Source: Litoditis marina (lineage: Eukaryota; Nematoda; Chromadorea; Rhabditida; Rhabditidae). From it: a stretch of DNA of 64,000 nucleotides. The translations under genes and the position numbers were made by a program. Shown piece after piece: positions 24,401 to 35,448 of this stretch; within the stretch, counting starts at the first letter, position 1, and each line of letters begins with the position of its first letter. The DNA lies in contig OZ038437.1 in assembly GCA_964036275.1 (NCBI GenBank), positions 426,001 to 490,000 on the forward strand, given 5' to 3'. The notes under the pieces are model-generated. The model was not told the origin of the DNA. It was given only the letters and a program-made list of their open reading frames with translations, and searched no databases.

Positions 24401-27400
24401 CAATCTACAGAAGAGACATAGGAGAAAAGTCACTGGTCTACAAGGTTCCTTTTAGGCCCGTGATTTCGTTAGCCGATATTACAATTGGACCGCGAACAGA
24501 GTACAGTAACATTTTCGTCTCAAGTACTGAATTTAATTTTTTTTTCTAGCTCACCCCATCGTACATACTCGGAAAATTGAAGAAAACGTAGAGTAGTGGA
24601 ATACAATTGCATTCAAAGTTAAGAAAAGCGTGATCGATAACAGATTCGCGGCACTTTCAGGGTCTTTTGGGCCCGCGCTTACTCGATCACCCGAAATCTC
24701 CCTTTTACCCTTTTACGGCCTAAGGCTGTCTTCAGACTTTTTGTGCGATACAAGATACAGATACACGATTAATTTTTGAATTATTTGTATCGTCACATTT
24801 TGTATCCGTATCTTGGCGCCAACGAATCAGAAAAGTATGAACGTTCCAGGATACATTTTTTTTCGATTTGGTTAGTTTCAAATTAAAAAATAACTTTTCA
24901 CAATTTTGATTTTTTGATTTCATAGTCATAGATATTTATTTATAGGTATCCTTCGAATTGACGTCTATCTCATCGCGCGCACGCGCCGCGACAAAATGTG
25001 AAAATGAATGAATTTAGATAAACTTTGGACATCGGGAAAAACGAAAACGCTGATGATCATCGTTATCGATCCCCATGCCATATACTCAATTTCACCCACG
25101 CGAAGCGCGTGCACGCGACGCGGCAGAAATATCACGTGCTGCGCGCGCGCTTCACCCCAAGTTCGTATCAAGCTCACATCTGACTTCAGAATGATCGATT
25201 TCCTCACTCCTCAGGTTCTCAAGTTTCATTGAGTTCTTTCAAATTTTTGTCACGGCGCGTCGCGTCGCGTGCGTGATAAAAAGTTGATAGCCACATTCGT
25301 AATCAGAAGGATCGATAACCACAGTTCTCAAATGTTACTCAAATCCGCATATTTTCTAATTTCAACGCGTCGCGTGCGCGCGTCACGCGCGAGAAACAAA
25401 ACCACTTTTGTTAAACTCAATCGGTTTCGGGTTGGGGGACAATCAATCTAATTGAGAAATTAAAACAAAATTATAATTTTATGATTTACAATCCAAAACA
25501 TAGATGTAGCCACAGTATGAGTGAAGTGTAGAATGCCGGCCGCAATCTTCAAAAATTGTGTATCGTCGATTCAAAATGATGTATTTGACGCCGAGATACT
25601 GTAGAAAAAATATGAACACGAAAGATACATCGCGTGACGCATGTATCTGTCGCCGCTACAAAAGTGCAATCGATACACATGATATAGAGCGCGCATGTAT
25701 CGTGTATCTTGTATCGCACAAAAAGTCTGAAGATAGCCTAAGAGTCCATTAACTTTCCACCTGAGTAGCCCTCTACAGAAAATGATTGTGTCGAAAACGT
25801 CGGTGACTTTTAGTTCCTTCCAAACATGTTCAACAGCAAGTTTTTTAATTGATGTTGAGAGTTTTTATTTTAGCTGGAAAAGTCATTTAAAACCAAACAA
25901 AATATTCATTCAGCTGTATGCTTAGAAAAAACGTTCGGAGTATTTAGACACCAGAACGTAATTACGCATGCGGCATGCCATACCCCAAAACTTTTTCGAG
26001 AAACGTCATCTAAGCAGTATGTTAGAAGATCCCGGCATCTTCATCCCATTCTGAGTCTCCTCAAACCTACGCTATTTCTCTACTCTTACATCCCACCGGG
26101 GCGCACGATGGGATGAAGTTGCCTGGATCTTTTTACATACGTACTTTAATCACATAATTGCAGCGTAAACCTCCCGATGAAACCCGGCAAAACCGAACGG
26201 AATGCAAGATTTTGGTACAAACTGTAATCATCACCACGTACTGTTTGGTTCTAAACATTTTGTGGCACAACTACTCGGTCAGTTGGTACAGTTCAAGATT
26301 TTCTATTCTCAAATATGCTCCGCTAGAAAAAAGCTGTCATTTAAACTAGTAGGAATGCAGCATATGGATGGGCAAAATCAACTTGTGACGAAGAAATACG
26401 CTGGTGTGGCACAGAACTGTTTATGGAATATCACACGTTTGAGTACTTTGATCATCGTGAAACATCCAAAACATTGCAAGTTCACTGGAAAACCTAGGCC
26501 CTGACGAGGATAAACATGAATCGATGCTAGTTCAGTCACAGTAGACTGGTTACCGGTTTTATTTGACCACTACTGGAAGAACTCAAGAGTTCGCTTTCTG
26601 ATTTCTACTTTGTAGTTTAGTTCAGAAAAAAAGTTTTTTTGCGATAAATTGATCAGTGAACATTCGAGAATTTCCTCTCAGGTTTCCCTCTCGTCAAGCC
26701 TATGGTATCCAACTGTCCTCAATCTAATGTGGATCGGAAACTCTGCCGTGTTTCCGGCAACTTATCTTGGTGCAAACCGGTTAGTTTATTATGACATAAT
26801 GTAGTTGATCGAATGGTGTTCTACGAACCATGTCAGGTTGAATAGTGAATCCCTTGAGTAGTGCTACCTGCTAATTGTTCGTATCGTTAACATTTACATA
26901 ATGGAAATTGATGAAAGTTTCGCTTTTTTTATACTTTCTATTATTTTTAAAATTGTTCAACAAACTTAAGAAGCCACTCTTCTGTTTTACAGGCTTATTC
27001 GTCGCCGTGTTTATCGCCTACCAGTGGTTTTCTCTTTTTTTGGATACATCAAAAGTAGGATATTTGTATTCTCTGATTTTTATCTTGTTTTCGATTTTAA
27101 CTGAAACTGACTGTTTGTTTGTAACGTTCTGCAATCTTTCAACAACTCTCCGTGACAAAAATCCGTAAAAACAACGATAGGAACTTCCATACCACTTCAC
27201 TGACCGAATAACATATTCTTTTGATCATGGAACACTTTGAAATAAGACAGCAATGTCTATCACATCTAAATAAGATTTAAACTGTTTTAACATAATGAAA
27301 TAGTTTTATGGTTTTATCGAAATTTAATACGTGAATTTATACACTGTAGATGTTTAGATCTGATTAGACGATTGAACAAGCTAACAACCTATTGAAGTCT

Positions 27401-27573
27401 GATTTTTCAGAATACCTGAGATGGAAAAGAACCCTCCGAGCCAAAGTGATTCTAGTGCAGCCACGGAAGCTGAACTAGGTCAATCCGCGAGACAATACCA
27501 GGAGAAAAGTGTAGCCAATAGATATATTTCGAATACACATTGTGCTTTAATGGCATCGGATAAACCTTGCTGA
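21476..27573 (+). CDS. Srt-like nematode serpentine chemoreceptor (7-TM GPCR), nine exons
   Basis: Exons: 21476-21554, 21989-22077, 22628-22777, 23309-23440, 23750-23838, 24257-24389, 26164-26277, 26682-26779, 27411-27573; total 1047 nt, 348 residues, all phases consistent. The N-terminus carries NWTVSLRS with an N-glycosylation site. TM1 is IVIGTIMMLLS; TM2 contains VLGVFDCIQCIPHFVTGIFT; TM3 ends LALNRFVRILSEE (the position of the DRY-like motif); TM4 is WLGSVVMIWSIYSIVLF; TM5 is IEISTVSLAAFLYASVAALLY; TM6 begins ECKILVQTVIITTY; TM7 is LNLMWIGNSAVFPATYLGANR. This order and these motifs fit the Srt class of nematode chemoreceptors, expected in sensory cilia. An upstream in-frame ATG at 21461 is possible. 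The exon 7 donor is the least certain border. Intron 6 (1.8 kb) holds a transposon, and introns 2 and 5 hold oppositely oriented MITEs. Confidence 0.82.
21620..21755. mobile_element. Hairpin element, family E, in intron 1 of the Srt gene
   Basis: ACATCCCAGTACGTTCATTCCATTC on the left pairs loosely with the right end GGTTGGGATAGAAAGGGTGGGATGT. It shares AATAGCGTGTGTTCGAGGAGAC with the copy at 13903. Confidence 0.55.
22230..22465 (+). mobile_element. MITE, family D (CACATTTCCCAACTGGAC ends), intron 2
   Basis: 236 bp with ends CACATTTCCCAACTGGAC and the reverse complement, flanked by TATAG/CTATA. The two ends differ at fixed positions (TTCGCACA versus GTGCTCACA), so orientation can be read. Confidence 0.8.
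24002..24238 (-). mobile_element. MITE, family D, inverted relative to the 22230 copy, intron 5
   Basis: Same element as at 22230 in the opposite orientation (GTGCTCACA end first). The pair flanks exons 3 to 5 of the Srt gene. Another half copy lies at 56192-56240 inside EDRF1. Confidence 0.8.
24719..25742. mobile_element. Non-autonomous terminal-inverted-repeat element, about 1.0 kb, in intron 6
   Basis: The left end reads AAGGCTGTCTTCAGACTTTT then TGTGCGATACAAGATACA; the right end is its reverse complement with two mismatches. The interior is rich in CGCGCGCACGCG-type words and has no transposase frame. TGTATC/GATACA words recur near both ends. Confidence 0.8.
26020..26132. mobile_element. 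Hairpin element, family E, in intron 6
   Basis: GATCCCGGCATCTTCATCCC on the left and GGGATGAAGTTGCCTGGATC on the right form the arms. The inner part contains AGTCTCCTCAAAC and CGCTATTTC, as in the copies at 13903 and 21620. Confidence 0.7.
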
Positions 27574-28767
27574 AAAATGAGAGCAGTAATCAGAATATGC
27601 ATCGACACGTTTACATGGTCTAAGTGAGAATAACAAAGTGTAGAACCTATTTCAGAGAGATTATGTATCTTCCCAGTATAGTTTAGCATCTAAACTTCTT
27701 TGGAAAAACAGGAAGGCGAAGTGTATTGTTTTCCACACTTCCAACTCCAAGTATTACATATGATTTTCAAAATTTTTTCGATAGATTACTGTAAGGTTTT
27801 ACGGATGCGTGGAACGGAGTATACGACATCTACGGATTGTTACCCGGACTAATCACCCAAGATAGCAAGGTGCAGCGAGAGTATTTTCCCATTGCCATGC
27901 ACATGACTGTCGTTCTCAGAACTCATTTCACAGCGAATTGCTTTTTCGATAAGATATGCATACCTATCATACTAGAAGTCAAATGAAAAGTCACGTAATG
28001 TTAGCATTCTAATGAGGCATCGTGCACTTCACTTTGTCATTGCCCGTTTCGAAGTTCTGCTGTGTTGAACAGATTTCACGTGACTGTGCGATGGACTAAC
28101 AGTATACGACGTTTCAACTTCAAAACCAAGTTGTCGATTTGAAATGGTATGGATCGAGAAAAAACGATGAGGATAAGTTGAAATACTAAACACTGTATTA
28201 ATGTAAAAATTGCGTTTCATGACTTCAAAATTAGAGACTAGCACGCACTGCTCACCGCCAAAGCCGGCTCTGAGTATTCCGAAACAACCTCATGCATGGC
28301 TACTACAGAACGAGGAAACTTTCTAGTAACTCATCTGTTGGAATCTATTTCAGTTGTGTAGTGGATTGGTTACAAATTACGTTTGTTCAGTTTCTGATTG
28401 TATACTTGGAACATCATCGTCTATACTGACATAAACTTATCGTACCGGTAGCTGTAATTTTTTTTCGTTCCGTTCACTAACTGTACTTTGTTCTCTCTTT
28501 TTGTTACCATATGCGTATTATATCAGTGTTTCCAGAATTAGATAAATTTTCAGTGAACCAAGTTTTTCGACTCTTCCTTGAACTTTTTCCTTCGTTTTAC
28601 TGAGAGTGACGCATCTAGGTTCACCACATCCAAAACTACAAACTTCCACCTGATTGTGTTTATTTTTAAGTTGCTAGTACAGTCCAAAGAAAGTACTAGA
28701 GCTATGCATCATCTCAGATGAGTCGGTAATAAGCTTACCACCTTATAGGCCTCGACATCTTTCGTCT
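27574..28767. other. No gene; contains a short dispersed repeat
   Basis: The segment about 27975-28090 (AGCATTCTAATGAGGCATCG ... TTTCACGTGACT) recurs in the same orientation at about 34760-34850 (AGCATTCTAATGAGGTATCG). No exon is supported. Confidence 0.5.
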
Positions 28768-30430
28768 TTGGCAGCATTCATACTTTTTACGTCGGCGTTA
28801 AACGTCGGCGTTAACGCAGTAGAAAATATGAGTATCGATTCACGTCGGCGTTAACGCCAACTTTTGGCGTGACGTTTTTGGAAAAATTTCATTCATATTT
28901 ATTTTGGCGTTAACGTGCAACGCCGCGTTATTCAAATAAGGCCGCGTTTAACGTTTGAAGCTTCAAACGTTTTTGATAAAACGCTGACGTTTTTTAGCAC
29001 ACTTACCATAAAATATCAATTTTAAAGTTTTCTTCAACGATTTTTTGTTTCATTTCATGCGCATAATAATCTATTTGGTCCGTTTCAATCATATTTTTAC
29101 CCTCGTTTGTCCAAATTTCGGGATTTTTGCAAAAACTCGAAATTTCTCGAAAACATACAAATTTAGTGTTCCGAATGTGCTGAACGAGAATAAATAGTAA
29201 TGCATTAAAAAGTGGGGGACCAACAGTTGTGTGATTTGTACGAGCTACTCAAGGAAGGATGAACTTCTATTCTAGGGACACTGCAACAAAAAGGGAAAAA
29301 TATAGAGAGGGTTGTTATGAAGTGGTGATGCCACAAAAAGGGTCGTTGATAACCCACTTTCCAACTATTATCATCATTTAGATAAATATTTGACGTCAAC
29401 TTTGCACTTTTCAAAGATGACGTCATCTGGCCTCCAGAATCCCAGATAACGAAATGTTTAGACGAATTTCTATTGTTACTAATCCACTTGCCCACTATTA
29501 TTATCATTTGAAGAATAAATTGACGTCAACTTTGTAATTTTCTAATTTGACGTCATCTGGTCTTCAGAATCCTAGAATACGACATGTTTAGATGAAGTTT
29601 CATCGTTGATAACCCACTTTCCAACTATTATCATCATTTGGATAAATATTTGACGTCAACTTTGCACTTTTCAAAGATGACGTCATCTGGCCTCCAGAAT
29701 CCTGAAAGACGTCATGAATAGATTCCTTCATATTTAAACTACAGTTACGATGGTATTCTGTTTGAATTTCATCAAAATCGGGCAGTGTTACCTTAGGTTA
29801 CAAGACAGTTTGTGTAACCGACCTGACAGAGAAAGCGAGAGAGTGCACTGAATGGAGAGATGCAGAGACATTTATTTTAAAAGGTCGTAACTTGGTGAAC
29901 AATGATTTTTTTCATAAAAAAAACTTTGCGCTCATTCAGTTTTTGTAAGAGTTCTATCACCACTCCAAATTTCAGCCAAATCTGTTGAGTTGCGACAGAG
30001 ATAGCATCCCAGCACACCGTGACGGAAGGAAAGAATGGACACACGACGGAAGTTGGCGCTCTCGATGAAGCGAAAACGTCATAGCTGAAACTCAACGGAT
30101 TTCGTTCAAATTTGGAACACTCCTTGCAAATATGCTGTAGAACACTTTCAAATCATCAAAAGTTTTGTTCTGCGAATTCGAGCCTTTTTTGTGAGAAAAC
30201 TAAAAAAACGAAGGCGCGCATTAGCCGAACCAAAGACAAATCACGCACAGCGCTTCGCGCTGCGCGCGATAAATGCATCATATGTGTATTTTCCGGTTGA
30301 CGGGCAAATATGAAACTGTTCAACGCTTTGAGTCGTGGCTCGGCGTTAACGCCACGCGGTGAAAACAGGACGTTTTTACATGCTTGCTGGCGTTAACGCC
30401 GACGCAAAAAGTATAAATGCTGCCTTTGGC
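28768..30430. mobile_element. Terminal-inverted-repeat element with GTCGGCGTTAACGCC words, with a second repeat nested inside
   Basis: The left end TTTGGCAGCATTCATACTTT then TTACGTCGGCGTTAACG is mirrored at 30365-30430 (GTTAACGCCGACGCAAAAAG then TATAAATGCTGCCTTTGGC). The word GGCGTTAACGCC (a perfect palindrome) repeats near both ends. Inside lies the CRE-array element at 29207-30270. No transposase frame is present. Confidence 0.75.
29207..30270 (+). mobile_element. Repeat family F, copy 1: half family-B terminus, CRE array, C-type hairpin end
   Basis: It starts AAAAAGTGGGGGACCAACAG (half of a family-B hairpin) and continues with three units of about 130 bp (about 29344, 29475 and 29605), each holding two perfect TGACGTCA octamers. 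It ends with CAGCGCTTCGCGCTGCGCGCGAT. A copy in the opposite orientation with the same unit order is at 44821-45780. Short frames on it are not conserved between copies. Confidence 0.75.
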
Positions 30431-31164
30431 ACCATTACAATTATGATTTCCAGCTGATTTACAGTTTTTTTCTATTCGAAACTGTATTCCATTCGAAACC
30501 GACGAAAAAAGTTTCACTTTAGAAGCATCAATTAAAATAGGAGTAATGGACAAATCGTATATGAAATCTATCGAACCCCACTATCCAAACTGGACTGTTG
30601 CTCTTAGAAGTGAGGCTGATGTGCATCTTAAAACTGGTAAGTTTACATATACTAATTCAACAAATGTTTGCCTAACTTGCATACACATACTGGTATTAAC
30701 TCCGGAAACAATAGAATTTCGCACTGTCTGTAACTTACGAATACAAAATACGGCGTTTCCAAAACTCATCTAATTTTTCAGGTCGAAGTCCTACCTCTGA
30801 CATAGTCGTTGGAGTTGTGATGATGATATTGTCGAGTTTATGTGCTATTGCCTACGTTCTACCATTGCAGGTTACCACAGTCTTAACTTTTCTGGTACTA
30901 GAAAATTATGTACTCAGTAAAAGTTTTCACGACAACAAATATTTACGTTTCAAAATTTCGGTTATAGCAGCACAAAAGTACATTCGCCTTAGCTTTCATT
31001 TAAATTTCTTGATTCAGGTGCATTATTGAGTACTTTAGAGTACATTATCACTATGCTTTCCCCATGTTAATGTTTTCCAAAACACTAAAACTTTTTCAGG
31101 GCGGCAGATAACCTTCGTTACGAAACGTAGGTAGACATTCTTTTCATAAATCCTGTTAGTTCTA

Positions 31165-31429
31165 TGAAATACATTCATTCGAAGTTTTATTGGCTCGCCG
31201 CCAAAGTCTCAGTGGAAATGAAACTAACTATATAGGGAATGCCAAATTTATAATTGTCTGTCTCTCGCCGGGATCTAACCTGCGAGCAAAAGTTTCGTAG
31301 CCAAGCGCCAACCACTGCGCTACGAGAAGCCATAGCGAGCAAGCTTTGGAACCGCAGACATGTGTCCGTACACATCTAAAGTTGAAGTATACAGTACCCT
31401 TCCGCCTTTCCGTTGGCGACGACTATATT
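31165..31429 (-). mobile_element. tRNA-derived SINE fragment inserted at the edge of exon 4
   Basis: On the minus strand it contains TAGCGCAGTGGTTGGCGC (box A-like) and GGTTAGATCCCGG (box B-like). It shares about 230 bp with the element at 60258-60660, including the shared end TTAGCGACGACTATATT (here TTGGCGACGACTATATT). The left part is truncated relative to that copy. Confidence 0.75.
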
Positions 31430-31574
31430 GGCAGCATCATAGCCCCCGCCTATGTTGTGTATTTGCTGTTACTTTTCGTTCTCGCTTCGAACAGATTTGC
31501 AATGATTCTGTCGGAGGAGTCGTACAAATCGTTGTTCTCTGCTTCCTCTACCAAGGTGAGAAAACACAACTGAG

Positions 31575-31604
31575 AGATAGAGAGATAGAGATAAAGAGAA
31601 ACAA

Positions 31605-31647
<43 letters not shown>

Positions 31648-31650
31648 AAG
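31575..31650. repeat. GA microsatellite in the intron of the Srt-like pseudogene
   Basis: GAGAGATAGAGATAAAGAG passing into about 17 pure GA units. Confidence 0.9.
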
Positions 31651-31852
31651 AGACGGTCATATGACCATATCTGTTCGGTTCTTTGCTGCAAAAGCTAGTG
31701 CAAAGAAGTGATTTCACGAGAACAGAACAAAATCAACACTTTTTTTCTCCCAACAATTACAGATCTGGTTGGCTTCCGTGCTGATGGTCTGGTTAATCTA
31801 CTCCCTGGCCTTGTGCTCGCCCTACACAACCGTTGTCTATGATCCTGAATGG

Positions 31853-32624
31853 TAGGAAATGGCTATCAACATCAACACATAATCAATATGTTATATATTA
31901 ACTTTCATGTGTTATTGTTTCATGTATATGTATATAGAATTATAGCATGGAATTTATTCGCAATTTGCGATTGAACACGTAACTTGAGCAAGTATGTACC
32001 TTGAAAACCATAGATACGTACAATGGAACATTATTAGCCAATGTAACGCAGCTCTGTTTCTCTCTGCGTCTACTTGTTGCATTTCACTGGGAGCGTACGC
32101 AGTCTCGATTCAACACGAACTTTTCTGTGCTCAAAGAACTGTCAAAATACCGACGACCGCAAACTGATTCTGTCAGCATTTCGCTGGAACTTTTAAACGA
32201 TTAATTAGGGGTCCTGTACTACTAACGTCTATTACTAACATCTATTACTAACGTCTATTTCTTATAGATACTTGACGACCGCTAGTCTGAGTCGCAGCGA
32301 TGTTACATTATGAGTCAATACCTTTATCTTGTTGTGCAGCTGAGTCTTTGATGACAGATGAAATCGGATAGAAGCGAACAAGCGCACGTGTTCCTGGTGC
32401 GACCACAACAACTCAATCTGACAAATGAGGCAAGAGAATAGTATGGAAAAGATTTGCTATACATTGACATACAAGCATGTTTTGTTTTTGAACGAACTGA
32501 TCATCAATGCATTTTTTCTCTAAACAATGAACAAATTAGAATCTGCTTACATGATTGTTGTTCAATAAGCAATATTCTGTCATCAGTTTCCAATTAACTC
32601 TGTGAATACAAAAAAATGTGATGT
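31853..32624. other. No gene recognised between the two chemoreceptor loci
   Basis: I searched for the missing 3' exons (W-Y/S-W-x-Y-E-P and TM6/TM7 motifs) of the Srt-like pseudogene and found none. Confidence 0.5.
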
Positions 32625-35211
32625 TCATCGCAAATAACTAGTCGTTGGTTGTCTTGTGCCTATAGTATTATTTCTTCCGTGTAGCACGCGGTTTCGATAC
32701 TTCGGAACATATAAAATAATCAAAATAGGGTTTATAAGGGGAAATAACCCAGTGAGAATACATAGAATAACCGAGACCAAATTGGGAATATCCCATCCCA
32801 TCATCATTGTGGGGAATATCTGGATGATCGGAAATAGCTGGGTACAGCTGAGGGCCGTCAACTAAAAAATGTATATTTGTTTTCTTCACTTATTTATTTG
32901 ACACAGCATGTGTTTCTAAATGAACAGAACATGTTCATGAACAACCACATTTTGTAGAAGTCGTGAAGGAGGGCAAAAAAGAAGCCTAATAGGATATCAT
33001 AATTTAGCGGGCTAAAAACTTCTTATTAACTTTCCTTGCTAATGTTTCGATTCAGTTTTTGAATGAATAACAACATGGTTTTTCCAAGATTCATAAGCCA
33101 CCGACAATCCTGACTCTCCTGCACTTCTCTGACCTACACGCTCTCGTCAATAACAGGCGGTCTGTTAGAAGAGTGGCTAACAGCTTCCGCTTTACCAACT
33201 CAAAGCTCAAACAAGGAAACTTTCTGTATTAATACATATTGTAAAACTCTGTTTCATTAAAAGTCTCATTCTATTCCTTACCTGTAGCAGCAGCATTCTG
33301 AACATGAGTCCCTGCATCCTCTTTGTGTGATTGCTGGTGGAATTGGCGCGAAGCGTTTGGATGATTCGAATCGAACAGAAACAGATCAAAACGAATATGA
33401 GAGAGAGAATGAAGCCGGTTGCACCGAACATGTACCTCATCACCGGGTCGTGAAGCATTCCCTGATATTGATCACGTCAAGTTGGTTTTCAAACTACAGA
33501 CTGTGTGTGACTATATTCTCCAATGTTGCGTCTCAACTTATGTTTTCTTCTTTCTTTTTCATTCAGATTTTCATTTTTTTACGTCCTTACTTGCGTAATA
33601 GATCATCAGCACAGCTCTACCCACTTCCAGGAAAATTTTCCGATTTTCCACGGCTCCGTGAAAAAGCGCGTCGCCAACACTTCATAGAAAATTACCAAAT
33701 CTTTGTCAGAGTTTGATCTCATCGGACGCTACTGAGCTCACGATTCTCGATCAAAGATCAAACTACAAACACAACGGGAAGGTGCTGTGTAATCGTTCAT
33801 CCAAACGTGAATGGAATTGTGATGTCATTCGGACGCTTCACGCGACGTGGTCCTCAACCCAAAATACAACTCACATCTCTAGTTGCCGACAGCGTGCTGG
33901 TTGAATAAATGTCGACTATTTCGAAATATTCTCTGGCAGTTTTCTCGAAAAACGAGGAAACCAGCTGAGTTGGTCGAATGACGTAGGCACAGATGAAAAT
34001 CCAATTCAACACAATCACCAACTTCACCCCGTACTGTAGTAGAATACCCTTGGTAGAACCGTAGAAACGGAACCAGATTGGTCTGAACATAAACTCGATA
34101 ATGTGTTGCAAACTATATTCGCGTGATAGATTTGGTAGACCTCTTCTCTTTTCTCCTATTTCTCTCTCTCTCTCTTCTCTCTCTATCTCTCTCTCTTTCT
34201 CTATCCCCCCCCCCCTCTCTCTTTATCTCTACTCATCTGTTCTTCTCATTCTCTGCTCTTTCATATATAAAAATGAGTGTCCGCGTCCTTAACTTACTTG
34301 CACAACAGTAGATATCTGTACAGAAAGCTGTTGGCTATAACAATGGACATACTGCAGAACATGGTACAGTAGGCCACCATGAACACCTGACCGAACGACC
34401 CTCGACCCAACGGACCCCCCGACAGAAATAGAGACATTCCGTCGACTATCAGGGTGAACTATAAACTAAAAATCAATAAATCTATAAAAGGTAGATACTT
34501 CCTGGTTAGAGCCGATAACTTAACGAATGTGTAAATTTCTCATTAAACTGTAGATTTTTGTTGTGTTTTCACAAAAGCACAGATAGTGGCAGATAACATG
34601 TGATTTCCTGAACCACGCGAGATAAAATGCTTAATACTGCCTCGCGGACCTAGGATACCTACTGTTATAGTGGTTGATCAGTTTACATATCTCGCACACG
34701 AATCGGGATGCATGCTGTGCTTAGCAGCCTACATACTGGAATTAAATTCAATAGCCACGTAAAGCTAGCATTCTAATGAGGTATCGTTCACTTCATCATT
34801 GCACGGTTCTAAGTTCTGCTGTGTTTAACATGTTTCACGTGACTCTGCAATTGACGAAAAGTATACCAGAGTAGTGAGTCTACCCCACTCTAGCCAGCCG
34901 AAACTCTGTGGTCCATCCTCGCCAGTGCTGAGGTCCATGAGTAATCTTGATGACTAGGAACCAGTTTCAGGTCTGACTAAACTAGGGTACATACACCTTT
35001 TCCGAGTAACAGTTTTGAAACAAATTACCGGAAGTACTGCCGTGTAGCAGATCGCGAACAGAATATCGATTATGATTGAGGCGACGAGAAGTTTTCGATA
35101 TGATCCAATCATTGGGGTGGGACAAGAGAAACAGATGAACAAGAAGTAGATATTGAAGAAGATGGCCAAAGACTCGACTGTCCACGAATACCAACGAATG
35201 TAGGATAACAT
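32625..35211 (-). CDS. Str/Srj-type nematode serpentine chemoreceptor
   Basis: Exons (minus): 35211 to about 35015, 34458-34298, 34082-33875, 33461-33282, 32861-32625 (stop). The borders of exons 2 to 5 are firm and in phase (2, 0, 0). The exon 1 donor is uncertain: the nearest strong GT (AAAAG|GTGTATG) gives phase 2, but exon 2 needs phase 0, so a small exon may be missed or a weaker donor used. TM1-TM2: WYSWTVESLAIFFNIYFLFI and CPTPMIGSYRKLLVASIIID (the SP-x-x-x-G-x-YK signature). TM3 ends IANSFLYRYLLLCK, then PIWFRFYG. TM5 is MFGATGFILSLIFVLICF. TM6 begins MLLLQLTALSCTQLFPII, and TM7 has LTGLFPLINPILIILYV-PKYRNRV, the P-x-x-x-P-x-x-x-I-x-x-x-x-x-YR tail of the Str superfamily. It is presumably an odorant receptor in sensory neurons. 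Confidence 0.8.
34150..34240. repeat. CT-rich microsatellite in the Str-gene intron
   Basis: Pyrimidine tract TCTCTCTCTC with a run of ten C, between exons 3 and 2 of the minus-strand gene. Confidence 0.85.
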
Positions 35212-35329
35212 CTTTTATTCAGAAAAGAGTGGATATCACGTAAAAAACGGGCTGTTCAACTGAAAATAACTTTTCATGGTACGTTTTTGTAAGACTGTGT
35301 GCAGATGAAATGAAATGAAATGCAAATTT

Positions 35330-35448
35330 TGTGAAACATTTGAGAGCGGGGGTGGGACAAGAAAATCAGATGAAAAGAAAGTAGATATTGAAGAAGATGG
35401 CCAGTGACTCGACTGTCCACGAATACCAACGAATATACTCCAACATAT
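35330..35448 (-). pseudogene. Partial tandem copy of Str-gene exon 1
   Basis: On the minus strand this repeats the first 25 or so codons of exon 1 (ATG, then YIRWYSWTVESLAIFF and NIYFLFI). A TGA falls where the functional exon has TGT. Beyond that the similarity fades at the proline codons. It sits about 230 bp upstream of the functional exon in the same orientation. Confidence 0.85.

Larger units (their letters stand above)
30546..31851 (+). pseudogene. Srt-like chemoreceptor paralogue, broken by a SINE and truncated
   Basis: Exon 1 is 30546-30636 (M..YPNWTVALRSE..) and exon 2 is 30782-30870 (GRSPTSDIVVGVVMMILS). Exon 4 homology runs 31430-31555 (GSIIAPAYVVYLLLL ... LASNRFAMILSEE) and exon 5 is 31763-31851 (IWLASVLMVWLIYSLAL ... 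YDPEW). These match exons 1, 2, 4 and 5 of the Srt gene at 21476 with the same phases. The exon for TM2 is missing. The first two codons and the acceptor of exon 4 are replaced by a tRNA-derived repeat ending at about 31429. No in-phase acceptor is available in its place, and no counterpart of exons 6 to 9 follows. Surviving parts have no stop codons, so the damage looks recent. Confidence 0.75.

Noticed and set aside
24550..24591. Alternative terminal exon (LTPSYILGKLKK-stop) of the Srt gene
   Set aside because: It has an acceptor-like start, but joining exon 6 directly to 26164 continues into a proper TM6. This piece would end the protein after TM5.
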